From positions 434,001 through 498,000 of the forward strand of contig JADJTR010000004.1 in assembly GCA_016711085.1 (NCBI GenBank): a DNA stretch of 64,000 nucleotides, in the 5' to 3' direction. Positions 37,045-45,267 of the stretch are shown here, piece after piece. The stretch's first letter is position 1; each line of letters starts with the position of its first letter. The DNA is from Phyllobacteriaceae bacterium (GTDB taxonomy: Bacteria; Pseudomonadota; Alphaproteobacteria; Rhizobiales; Rhizobiaceae). Under the pieces are notes generated by a model. It was given only the letters and a program-made list of their open reading frames with translations, was not told the origin of the DNA and did no database searches. A program made the position numbers and the translations under genes.

Positions 37045-37717
37045 CTACGTCTTTTGGCTGGCGGGCCAAAGCACCGCCGAAACATGCATCGCGGCCGCCG
37101 CGCCGGCCAATTGCGCGATGATGAAAGCCGGAGCGCCGAAAGGCGAGATGCCCGAAAACGTGTCGGTGAATGATCGGGCCAGCGTCACCGCCGGATTGGC
37201 GAATGACGTCGAGGCGGTGAACCAGTAGGCGGCGGTGATGTAAAGGCCGACCAGCGCCGGAATCCAGCCCCTCGCCGTCGCCAATCCGCCGAGAATGACG
37301 AGGACAAGGCCGAAAGTGGCGACAAACTCGGCAAACCACTGCCCGACGCCAGTGCGCGCATGGGCCGACACCTGCAGCAGCGGCAAGTCGAACATGGCGT
37401 GCGCCGCCACGACGCCCGCCAGCGCCCCCACGATTTGCGCGCCGACATAGGGTCCTAGGCAACGCCATGCCAATTCGCCGCGAAAGGCGAAAACCGCCGA
37501 AACCGCCGGATTGAAATGCGCGCCCGACACCGGCCCGAAAACCGCGATCAGCACGACCAGGATCGCTCCGGTCGGGATCGTGTTTCCGAGCAGCGCGATT
37601 GCCGTATTGCCGCCGGCAAGCCGCCTCGGCCATGATTCCCGAACCCACGACGGTCGCGAGCAGGAAGGCCGTTCCGATCGCCTCGGCGGCGAGACGGCGA
37701 TTGAGCGAGGGCTCCAC
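37045..37717 (-). pseudogene. Aquaporin (AqpS-like, arsenic operon), frameshifted
   Basis: The start MEPSLNRRLAAEAIGTAFLL at 37717; after GSGIMAE one extra base at 37625-37629 shifts the frame, which continues RLAGGNTAIALLGN with both NPA loops (SGAHFNPAVS and TSFANPAVTLAR) to the stop at 37045. Repaired length is about 223 residues. In Sinorhizobium meliloti AqpS exports arsenite next to ArsR and ArsC; the same gene neighbourhood supports that role here. Confidence 0.82.
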
Positions 37718-37720
37718 GGT

Positions 37721-38239
37721 TCAGACGCCCCTCGCCTTGTCGGTAGCGCCGGCAAGCCCGCCGATATCTTTCAATTGCCGGGTCAGCGCCAGACGGTCGA
37801 TGCTCGCCATCGGCAGCGCCAGAAACGCCGAGATGCGGTTGCGCATCTGTCTGAACGCCGTGACGAAAGCCGCTTCCTTCTCCCAATCCTCGCCCTCGAC
37901 CGCCGCCGGATCCTCGATGCCCCAATGCGCCGTCATCGGCGTTCCCGGCCAGATCGGGCAGGCCTCGCCGGCGGCGCTGTCGCAGACGGTGAAGACAAAA
38001 TCCATCGCCGGCGCGGCGGCGAATTCGTCCCAGCTTTTCGAGCGGAATCCATCGACTGGGTAGTCGTAGGATTTCAGCACCTTCAGCGCAAAAGGATTGA
38101 CCACGCCTTTCGGCTGCGACCCGGCGGAGAAGGCGTTGAAACGCCCGGCCCCGTCCTTGCGCAGGATCGCTTCGGCCAGCACCGAGCGCGCCGTGTTGCC
38201 GGTGCAGAGAAAAAGGACATTGTAAATCTTGTCAGGCAT
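37721..38239 (-). CDS. arsC: Arsenate reductase, low-molecular-weight phosphatase type
   Basis: 172 residues. The P-loop C-x5-R is C12-TGNTA-R18 (VLFLCTGNTARSV), and a second cysteine lies in VFTVCDSA; it reduces arsenate to arsenite with thioredoxin or glutaredoxin. The start at 38239 overlaps arsR by 8 bases. The C-terminal extension (AFVTAFRQMRNRISAFL) is common in rhizobial ArsC. Confidence 0.92.
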   Translation of the reverse strand: MPDKIYNVLFLCTGNTARSVLAEAILRKDGAGRFNAFSAGSQPKGVVNPFALKVLKSYDYPVDGFRSKSWDEFAAAPAMDFVFTVCDSAAGEACPIWPGTPMTAHWGIEDPAAVEGEDWEKEAAFVTAFRQMRNRISAFLALPMASIDRLALTRQLKDIGGLAGATDKARGV

Positions 38240-38573
38240 CGGTTGGCTCCGTGAAGGGTTTCGCAGGCGGACCGCCGCAAAGCTCGGGTCGTCCGCCACA
38301 GCATTCCCGGGTGAGGAAACCGGCGAGTTCGCCGACGCGGGCCGCGCTGGCCCGGTAGAGCACGGCGCGGCTGCTGCGCTCGCCGGTTGCAAGGCCGGCG
38401 CGGGTCAGCACGTTCAAATGGTTGGACAGCGTGTTGGCGGGAACGCCCAGTTTTCGCGCCAGCTCGCCCGCGCCAAGCCCGGCCGGTTCGGCGGCGATCA
38501 GCGCCCGGAAGGCGGCAAGCCGCGTCCCCTGGGCGAGGGCGGCGAGCGCGTCGATGGCCTCATTCGGTTCCAT
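38232..38573 (-). CDS. arsR: ArsR-family arsenic-responsive repressor
   Basis: 113 residues, winged helix with VPANTLSNHLNVL as recognition helix. A C-terminal cysteine triad C91-C92-C99 (ECCGGRPELCGG) matches the Acidithiobacillus ferrooxidans-type arsenite site rather than the CxC type of E. coli. First gene of arsR-arsC-aquaporin. Confidence 0.92.
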   Translation of the reverse strand: MEPNEAIDALAALAQGTRLAAFRALIAAEPAGLGAGELARKLGVPANTLSNHLNVLTRAGLATGERSSRAVLYRASAARVGELAGFLTRECCGGRPELCGGPPAKPFTEPTDA

Positions 38574-38595
38574 GATTCCGGAATGACGGAATCAT
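38572..38595. promoter_or_regulatory. Putative ArsR operator overlapping the arsR start
   Basis: ATGATTCC-8-GGAATCAT, a perfect 8-bp-arm dyad that overlaps the arsR initiation codon (38571-38573). Its position fits autorepression of the ars operon. Confidence 0.6.
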
Positions 38596-38699
38596 ATGAC
38601 AAGCGCGTGACGGTTTCACCGGTAATCCCGGCTCGGCGATGCCACACCATTCTTGCGGGCGACCGGACCAGGGCGCGCTCCGGTAACCATGGCGACCGC

Positions 38700-38855
38700 C
38701 GGCCACTCCGGTGAAAATTACAATTATGGATTTATTTTTTAGCGAGAGCTATTTTTAGTTGCGCTCACGAATTGATCGCCATATGGTTGTAATTGCACGG
38801 CATGCTATTTTTAAGTGTATGCCGGCATTCACCGCCATCCCAAAGGGAGAGCCCC
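38700..38855 (+). promoter_or_regulatory. AT-rich regulatory region upstream of an orphan Cys-rich gene
   Basis: This patch is far richer in A/T than its surroundings. It contains a long-range dyad AATTACAA (38716-38723) / TTGTAATT (38787-38794) and a direct repeat GCTATTTTTA at 38748-38757 and 38804-38813. Presumably it controls the gene at 38856. The regulator is unknown. Confidence 0.4.
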
Positions 38856-39218
38856 ATGGCCAATGTCTATTCGTTCGACGAAAAAGCGATTGCCGATGCG
38901 ATTGAAACCGCGAGAAACCACTATGATTCGGCGAAACTGTTGGCCCAGGGTCAGCAATTGGACCCGTTTGACGACGGACATATGCGTCTTGCCGCCGGCG
39001 CCTGCATTTCGGTGACCGTCGAAAATGGAAAAATCTGCCTGAACCTTCCGCTCGGAATCGGCAATTATTGCCTGCCGATTCCCTCGTTCATTCCGAATGG
39101 AACCGCCGCCAGCGCCTGCATCAGCGTCTGCACAACCTGGGGAATTCCGACCGGCGTTCGCGTCACGGTCTCCGTTGCCGGCAACGTCGTCGTGGAAAAA
39201 ACCTTCCTCAAGTGCTGA
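38856..39218 (+). CDS. Small cysteine-containing protein of unknown function
   Basis: 120 residues, start fixed by the ribosome-binding site AAGGGAGA eight bases upstream. A helical N-terminus (residues 8-32) is followed by a beta-rich part with six cysteines (50, 61, 72, 88, 92, 120) and a repeated ACISV segment (49-53 and 87-91). No signal peptide or membrane helix is seen. I do not recognise the family. It lies next to the ars operon but on the other strand, behind an AT-rich leader. Confidence 0.6.
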   Translation: MANVYSFDEKAIADAIETARNHYDSAKLLAQGQQLDPFDDGHMRLAAGACISVTVENGKICLNLPLGIGNYCLPIPSFIPNGTAASACISVCTTWGIPTGVRVTVSVAGNVVVEKTFLKC

Positions 39219-39389
39219 TTGCCTGCGCCTTGTCGGGCAGGCGCCGTTCGCGGCGGCGTCAAATGCGCGGTGCGGCCCGGAACGTCATGTTCCGGGCCGC
39301 GCTGCGCCGGCGGATTGAAGCACGGTCGGCCGTTCGATTTGGCGCAATCGTTTCATCGGACCTTAACGACGCTGCGGCAGACTCGCACC

Positions 39390-39869
39390 ATGGCCGTACC
39401 TGCCTCGACTTCACCAGTCCTCTACGATGCGCACCCGCGGGCGGGCTCGCTGATTCTCGTCGCCTTCGGATCGATATTCCTCGGCCTGATTTCCTGGGAC
39501 CTGGCCGGCGAAATCCTGCCGTTTTCGGTATTTTCGCCTTTCGTCGCGTTCATTTTCGCCGGCGGCGCCTTCGTGAGCCTGACCCTCATCCATGGCGGGT
39601 TGCAAACGAATGCGTTTCGCTGGGAGTTCCATGACGACCGCATCGAAATCGACCTTCGGACGCTCATCGGCGGAGATTGCCACCGCACCATTCTGTTCGG
39701 CGGCGTGCGCGCCGTCGAACTTGTCGAACATGAGTGGGAATCCACCGGTTACACATGGTCGGTCGCCGTCACGCTCGGCGACGGCGTGAAAACCGGCACG
39801 CCGCAGATCGCAACCAAAGCCGAGGCGGAGGACGTGCTTGCCCGGATCGGGCGCTTCAAGGCCGCCTGA
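39390..39869 (+). CDS. Small membrane protein with PH-like domain (DUF2244-like)
   Basis: 159 residues: two N-terminal membrane helices (GSLILVAFGSIFLGLISW and FSPFVAFIFAGGAFVSLTL) followed by a beta-rich domain (RWEFHDDRIEIDL, VRAVELVEHEW). The architecture resembles DUF2244/bacterial PH-domain membrane proteins. No function is assigned. The gene starts right after a long stem-rich gap and converges with livF. Confidence 0.55.
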   Translation: MAVPASTSPVLYDAHPRAGSLILVAFGSIFLGLISWDLAGEILPFSVFSPFVAFIFAGGAFVSLTLIHGGLQTNAFRWEFHDDRIEIDLRTLIGGDCHRTILFGGVRAVELVEHEWESTGYTWSVAVTLGDGVKTGTPQIATKAEAEDVLARIGRFKAA

Positions 39870-39878
39870 CGCTGCCGA

Positions 39879-40715
39879 TCACAACCACCGCTTCCTGCGT
39901 TTGTAATGCTTGACGTCCTTGAAGCTCCGCCGCCCCTCGCCGCCGACGCCGAGATAGAATTCCTTCACGTCCTCGTTCTCGCGCAATTCGGCGGCGTCGC
40001 CGTCGAGCACGATGCGGCCGTTTTCCATGATGTAGCCGTATTTGGCGTAGCGCAGCGCGATGTTGGTGTTCTGCTCGGCCAGCAGGAACGACACGCCCTG
40101 ATCCTCGTTGAGCTTGCGCACGATCTCGAAGATTTCCTCGACGAGCTGCGGCGCCAGCCCCATCGACGGCTCGTCGAGCAGGATCATCTTCGGCCGGCTC
40201 ATCAGCGCGCGGCCGATCGCCGTCATCTGCTGTTCGCCGCCCGAGGTGTAGCCGGCTTGGCTGGAGCGGCGTACTTTCAGGCGCGGGAAATACTCGTAGA
40301 CCATCTCCAGATCGCGCCGCACCGCCGCCGATCCGTCGCGCCTGGTGAACGCGCCGGTCAGCAGGTTGTCCTCGACCGAAAGATGCCCGAAGCAGTGACG
40401 ACCCTCCATCACCTGGATGCAGCCGCGCTTGACCAGTTCGTTGGGCGACAAATCCTGCACCTCGTCGCCCTCGAACAGGATGTTGCCCTTGGTCACGTCG
40501 CCGCGCTCGGCATGCAACAAATTCGAGATGGCTTTCAGCGTCGTCGTCTTGCCCGCGCCGTTGGCGCCGAGCAGCGCCGTGATCTTGCCCTTCGGCACGT
40601 CGAGCGACACGCCCTTGAGCACAAGGATGACGTGGTCGTAGATGACCTCGATGTTGTTGACCGACAATATCGCGCCTTCCGCCGCGGCGGTGGCGAGGGG
40701 CTGGGTGGCGGACAT
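39879..40715 (-). CDS. livF: LIV-type ABC transporter ATP-binding protein (LivF family), second system
   Basis: 278 residues. Walker A GANGAGKTT, GRHCFGHLSVEDNLL (LivF-type Q-loop region), a signature variant TSGGEQQM, and Walker B MILLDEPSMGLAP. The extended C-terminus (YKRRKRW) is typical of the version encoded with acyl-CoA ligases in Hyphomicrobiales. It is the last gene of the second LIV unit. Confidence 0.92.
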   Translation of the reverse strand: MSATQPLATAAAEGAILSVNNIEVIYDHVILVLKGVSLDVPKGKITALLGANGAGKTTTLKAISNLLHAERGDVTKGNILFEGDEVQDLSPNELVKRGCIQVMEGRHCFGHLSVEDNLLTGAFTRRDGSAAVRRDLEMVYEYFPRLKVRRSSQAGYTSGGEQQMTAIGRALMSRPKMILLDEPSMGLAPQLVEEIFEIVRKLNEDQGVSFLLAEQNTNIALRYAKYGYIMENGRIVLDGDAAELRENEDVKEFYLGVGGEGRRSFKDVKHYKRRKRWL

Positions 40716-40815
40716 GAAAGCTCCGTCGTTCGGCGTCCTGCCCGGTGTGACCGGTACATGTCCCGGCGGGCCGGCCGAAGCCGGCCCGCCGGTCGTTCAA
40801 GTCAGGTCCGCGCCG

Positions 40816-42120
40816 TCACTTGCATTCCTGCATCGGCCAGGGCGCGTTGGCGTCGGCGTATTCCTTCGCCTTCGCCGCTTCCAGCGGTTCGATCGCGGCG
40901 CGATCGGCCTGCAACTGATCGGAGACCTTGTTGAACTTGGCCCCGTCCCATTCGATGATCCAGGCGCCACCGTGGCCGGTATGGTTGGAACACGATGTCT
41001 GGAACGGCACGACCATGCCGCCCATGCCGAGTTCCTTGAGTTTGGCCTCGTCGATCTTGAGGTTTTCCAGGCCCCAGCGCACCTGCTCGGCGTCGACCGT
41101 CTTGGTGTTGAAATTGGCCTGGGCCGCCTTCACCGCCTCGACCAGGAACATCGAGATGGCGATGCCGCGCTGGTAGAATACCCAGCCGGCCTGGTCGGCC
41201 GGCGTATCGGACTTGCCGGCGTCGGCGACATAGTTCTTGATGTCGGCCATGACCGGCGCGTCGTTGACCGGCACGTTCCACGAGATGGCGCGGTAGCCTT
41301 TCGCCGCCGCCCCGGCCGAAGCCATGTCGCCGTCATGTCCGGACCACCAGATGCCGAGGAACTTCTCCATCGGGAACTTGGTCTTGACCGCTTCGTTGAC
41401 AGCGCCGGCGTTCATTGCGCCCCAGCCCCACATGAAGACGAAATCCGGGTTCTCGCGGCGGATTTGCAGCCATTGCGCCGACTGGTTCTGCATTTCCTTC
41501 AGGCCGACCGGTATCGCCATGAAGGTGAAGCCGTGTTTGGCGGCCAGCGCCTCGAGCAGCGGAATCGGCTCCTTGCCGTAGGGATGGTCAAGATGGATGA
41601 GGGCGATCTTCTTGCCCTTCAGACTGTCAAGATTTCCTCCCGATACATAGGACAGCAGCATCTGCGCCCCGTCCCAATAGGAAGACGGTGGGTTGAACGC
41701 CCACTGGAATGTCTTGCCGTCGGCCATTGGCGAGAAACCGTAGCCGGGCGCCAGGATCGCGCGCTTGTCGACGTTGGATTTCGGCAGCACCTGCAGCGTG
41801 ATGCCGGTCGACCACGGCTGGGTCACGATGCCCTCGCCCTTGGTCTTCTCGTAGCACTCGACGCCCTTTTCGGTGTTGTAGCCGGTCTCGCACTCCTCGT
41901 AGGACAGCTTGACGCCGTTGACGCCGCCGTCGCGCTCGTTGAGCATCGTCATGTAGTCGCGCTGGCCGTTCATCAGCGGAATGCCGGTGCCGGCGAACGG
42001 ACCCGTCCGGTACGACAGGTTCGGGATGTGCAGCACGTCCTCGGCGAACGCCGGCGCAGCGGCGAGCATGCCGACGGCGAACGTCGCCGACAGGATGGTG
42101 GTCGAAAGCAGCTTCTTCAT
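40816..42120 (-). CDS. LIV-type ABC transporter substrate-binding protein, second system
   Basis: 434 residues, Sec signal MKKLLSTTILSATFAVGML ending near AFAED, then a type I periplasmic fold (IPLMNGQRDYMTMLNERDGG). Longer than the first LivK and of a different subfamily (the one often annotated beside long-chain acyl-CoA ligases). Ligand unknown, probably a carboxylate such as an aromatic or fatty acid. Confidence 0.9.
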   Translation of the reverse strand: MKKLLSTTILSATFAVGMLAAAPAFAEDVLHIPNLSYRTGPFAGTGIPLMNGQRDYMTMLNERDGGVNGVKLSYEECETGYNTEKGVECYEKTKGEGIVTQPWSTGITLQVLPKSNVDKRAILAPGYGFSPMADGKTFQWAFNPPSSYWDGAQMLLSYVSGGNLDSLKGKKIALIHLDHPYGKEPIPLLEALAAKHGFTFMAIPVGLKEMQNQSAQWLQIRRENPDFVFMWGWGAMNAGAVNEAVKTKFPMEKFLGIWWSGHDGDMASAGAAAKGYRAISWNVPVNDAPVMADIKNYVADAGKSDTPADQAGWVFYQRGIAISMFLVEAVKAAQANFNTKTVDAEQVRWGLENLKIDEAKLKELGMGGMVVPFQTSCSNHTGHGGAWIIEWDGAKFNKVSDQLQADRAAIEPLEAAKAKEYADANAPWPMQECK

Positions 42121-42201
42121 TTCGTTTCTCCTCCTCGCGGTTCGATTTGGCGGGGCGAACCGGCCCCGTTTCCTTCCGCCGGATATCCGGCGGCGAATGG
42201 T

Positions 42202-43278
42202 TCAGTGCGGGAACGGCCAGATGATCATTTTCTCCCGGATCATCGCCCAGAACCGGGCCAGGCCGTGCGGCTCGACGATCAGGAACATGATGATCAGGCC
42301 GCCGATGGTCATGACGTTGAGATGTTCGACCACCGACGACGACACCGGAATGCCGAGCGCCTCGGGCACGATGTTGAGGATCACCGGCAGCGCCACGATC
42401 AGGATCGCGCCGAGATAATTGCCGAGCACCGAGCCGAGGCCGCCTATGATGGCGATGAACAGCACACGAAACGATAATGGAATGTCGAACAGGTTCGGCT
42501 CCGCCGCGCCGCGCCACAGGAAAACGAACAGCGCGCCAGCGACGCCCACGATGTAGGACGAGACGGCAAAGGCCGAGAGTTTCGCCTTCATCAAATTGAT
42601 GCCGACCAGCTCGGCGGCGATGTCCATGTCGCGCACCGCTTTCCACATGCGCCCGATGCGGCCGCGCGTGATGTTGATCGCCGCGATGGTGACCAGCGAA
42701 ACGACCGCCAGCACGAAATAATACTGGGTGATCGAAGTCGCCGTCGGTCCGGCGACGCCGAGGCCGAACATCGAGAGGTTCGGCACCTGGATCGCGCCGG
42801 AGGCCGAGTCGTTGTAGAGCCACGACCATTTCTCGAACAGCCAGACGAGGAAGAACTGTGCGGCAAGCGTGGCGATGGCGAGATAGAAACCCTTGATCCG
42901 GAGCGACGGCAGACCGAATGCGACGCCGACGGCGGCGGAAAAGAAGCCGGACAGGCCAATGGCGACGGCCAGGTTGAGGCCCGGAAAAATCGTCATGATC
43001 TTGTAGCAGGCATAGGCGCCTACACCCATGAACGCGCCGGTGCCGAGCGACAATTGCCCGGCGTAACCGGTGAGAATGTTCAAGCCCAGCGCCGCCAGCG
43101 AGTAAATCAGCACCGGGATCAGCAGCGCCTGGAAGGTGAAATCGCTCGCGGCGAGCGGAAACACCACCCAGGCCAGAACCATGATGACGCCGAGCAACCA
43201 GGCGTCCTGCCTGACCGGAAACAGCGCATGGTCGGCGGCGTAACTCGTCTTGAACTGGCCGGCGGTGCGGTACAGCAT
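42202..43278 (-). CDS. livM: LIV-type ABC transporter permease (LivM family), second system
   Basis: 358 residues, about ten helices; GYAGQLSLGTGAFMGVGAY and the coupling segment VRDMDIAAELVGIN are LivM hallmarks. The ATG at 43278 abuts the abnormal G/C homopolymer patch, but the N-terminus (MLYRTAGQFKTSY) looks complete. Confidence 0.9.
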   Translation of the reverse strand: MLYRTAGQFKTSYAADHALFPVRQDAWLLGVIMVLAWVVFPLAASDFTFQALLIPVLIYSLAALGLNILTGYAGQLSLGTGAFMGVGAYACYKIMTIFPGLNLAVAIGLSGFFSAAVGVAFGLPSLRIKGFYLAIATLAAQFFLVWLFEKWSWLYNDSASGAIQVPNLSMFGLGVAGPTATSITQYYFVLAVVSLVTIAAINITRGRIGRMWKAVRDMDIAAELVGINLMKAKLSAFAVSSYIVGVAGALFVFLWRGAAEPNLFDIPLSFRVLFIAIIGGLGSVLGNYLGAILIVALPVILNIVPEALGIPVSSSVVEHLNVMTIGGLIIMFLIVEPHGLARFWAMIREKMIIWPFPH

Positions 43279-43284
43279 TCAACC

Positions 43285-43455
43285 GGGGGGGGGGGCCCCC
43301 CCCCGGCCGCGCGGGGCCCCCCCCCCGGGGGGGGGGGGGGGGGGAGGGGGGGCGCAACGACCCGGCGGCCGGCGGGGGTGGGGGCCGCGCCGCCCGCCCC
43401 CCCCCCCCCCCCGGGGGGGGGGCGGGGGGGGGCAGGGGGGGGGGGGGGGGGGGGG
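43285..43455. other. G/C homopolymer patch, probable sequence artefact
   Basis: About 170 bases made almost entirely of runs of G or C (up to about 20), between the livH stop and the livM start where related operons have a short spacer. Runs in both orientations with nearly no A or T are more like poly-G read artefacts or misassembly than natural DNA. If real, it would be a G-quadruplex-forming element. Confidence 0.7.
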
Positions 43456-43466
43456 ACGGCATCGCA

Positions 43467-44429
43467 CTACACCCGTTCGATGATTTTTTCGCCGAACAGG
43501 CCCTGCGGCCTGAACAGCAGAATGACGAGAGCGAAAACGAAGGCGAACCAGGTCTCGGTGTTGCCGCCGAGCAGCGGCTGCCCCCAGTAGATTTCAAACA
43601 GCTTTTCCAGCAGTCCGATGGCCAATCCGCCGACAATGGCGCCGAGCACCGATTCCAGGCCGCCCAGCATCAGCACCGGCAGCGCCTTGTAGGCAATCAC
43701 CTCAAGCGCGAAGGACACGTCGGCGCGCGCGCCCCAGACGATGCCGGTGGCAAGCGCGATGACGCCGGCGATGAACCAGACGACCACCCAGATCATCGAC
43801 AGCGAAATGCCGACCGACAGCGCCGCCTGGTGATCGTCGCCGAGCGCGCGGATGGCGCGGCCCATCGACGACTTGTTGAGGAACAGCAGCAACCCGGCGA
43901 CCAGCAGCACCGCGCCGATGACGGCCGTCAGGTCCTTCTGCTCGATCGAGACGAAGCCGCCGAACGGCTCGAAGGCGAAGGAGCCGGTCGGAATGCCGAG
44001 CTGTTCGGTGATCATCACCTTGTTTTCGCCGCCGAAGATCAGTTCGCCGAAGCCGATCAGGAACAGCGTGATGCCGATCGTCGCCATGAACAGGATGATG
44101 TCCGGCTGGTTGACCAGCGGGCGGAGCACGACGCGCTCGATGGCGATGGCGAGACCGAGCATGATCACCAGCGTCAGCGGCACGGCAAGCCAGGCCGGCA
44201 CGCCCTTTTCGTGCAGGCCGACCAGCGACAGCGCCGCAAACACCACCATGATGCCCTGGGCAAAATTGAATATGCGCGACGATTTGTAGATCAGCACAAA
44301 GCCGAGCGCGATCAACGCGTAGAGCACGCCCGAGACGAGGCCCTCCCACAGCACCTGCAACAGGAAGTCGGGCGCGCCGATCATGTCGGCGAAGGGTTTG
44401 ACGAGGATCGAATGCAGGAATTCCATCAT
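43467..44429 (-). CDS. livH: LIV-type ABC transporter permease (LivH family), second system
   Basis: 320 residues with eight or nine helices; LVSGVLYALIALGFVLIYKSS and NFAQGIMVV at the N-terminus, RALGDDHQAALSVGI coupling helix, and FALVILLFRPQGLFG at the end. It starts 7 bases after the livG stop. Confidence 0.92.
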   Translation of the reverse strand: MMEFLHSILVKPFADMIGAPDFLLQVLWEGLVSGVLYALIALGFVLIYKSSRIFNFAQGIMVVFAALSLVGLHEKGVPAWLAVPLTLVIMLGLAIAIERVVLRPLVNQPDIILFMATIGITLFLIGFGELIFGGENKVMITEQLGIPTGSFAFEPFGGFVSIEQKDLTAVIGAVLLVAGLLLFLNKSSMGRAIRALGDDHQAALSVGISLSMIWVVVWFIAGVIALATGIVWGARADVSFALEVIAYKALPVLMLGGLESVLGAIVGGLAIGLLEKLFEIYWGQPLLGGNTETWFAFVFALVILLFRPQGLFGEKIIERV

Positions 44430-44436
44430 TTCCTCC

Positions 44437-45267
44437 TCAATGCGCCACGCCGAGATAGGCGTCGATGACCTGCTTGTTGGCCTTGACCTTCTCGGGAACA
44501 TCGTCGGCGATCTTCTTGCCGTAATCGAGCACGACGACCCGGTCGGACAGGTCCATCACCACGCCCATGTCGTGCTCGATCAGCGCGATGGTCGTGCCGC
44601 GCTGCCGGTTCACGTCGATGATGAAGCGGCTCATGTCCTCCTTTTCTTCGAGGTTCATGCCGGCCATCGGCTCGTCGAGCAGCAGCAGCGACGGCTCCAT
44701 CGCCAGCGCCCGGCCGAGTTCGACCCGCTTCTGCAAGCCGTAGGGCAACCGGCCGACCGGCGTGCGGCGGATGTGCTGGATTTCGAGGAAATCGATGATC
44801 TCCTCGACCTTTTCGCGGTGCGCGATCTCTTCCTTCAACGCCCGCCCGCGCCACAGCATTTGCCAGAACAGGCTTTCCTTCATGAACACCGAGCGCCCGG
44901 CCATGATGTTGTCGAGCGTCGACATGCCCTTGAACAGCGCCACGTTCTGGAAGGTGCGCGCGATGCCCTGCGCCACGGCGTCGTGCGGCTTCATGGCGCG
45001 GCGCTCGCGGCCGCGAAAGACGATGACGCCCTCCTGCGGCGTGTAGAAGCCGTTGATGACGTTGAGCATCGACGTCTTGCCGGCGCCGTTCGGGCCGATG
45101 ATGGCGCGGATTTCGCCCTTGCGGATGTCGAACGACACGTCGGTGATCGCCTTCACGCCGCCGAAGGCCAGCGAAACATTGCGGATGTCGAGCAGCACAT
45201 CGCCCGGCTTCAGCCCGTCATTGCGGGCGAGTGCGATATCGTGGTGGGCGTCGTGATGGGCGCTCAT
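44437..45267 (-). CDS. livG: LIV-type ABC transporter ATP-binding protein (LivG family), second system
   Basis: 276 residues with Walker A GPNGAGKTS, ARTFQNVALF, LPYGLQKRVELGRAL and Walker B LLLLDEPMAGMN. The histidine-rich N-terminal lead (MSAHHDAHHD) is typical of the version paired with an acyl-CoA ligase. Start overlaps the ligase stop (ATGA), so the two are coupled. Confidence 0.92.
   Translation of the reverse strand: MSAHHDAHHDIALARNDGLKPGDVLLDIRNVSLAFGGVKAITDVSFDIRKGEIRAIIGPNGAGKTSMLNVINGFYTPQEGVIVFRGRERRAMKPHDAVAQGIARTFQNVALFKGMSTLDNIMAGRSVFMKESLFWQMLWRGRALKEEIAHREKVEEIIDFLEIQHIRRTPVGRLPYGLQKRVELGRALAMEPSLLLLDEPMAGMNLEEKEDMSRFIIDVNRQRGTTIALIEHDMGVVMDLSDRVVVLDYGKKIADDVPEKVKANKQVIDAYLGVAH

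Noticed and set aside
43250..43483. Glycine/proline-rich small frames across the homopolymer block
   Set aside because: Generated only by G and C runs; no start signal or protein character.
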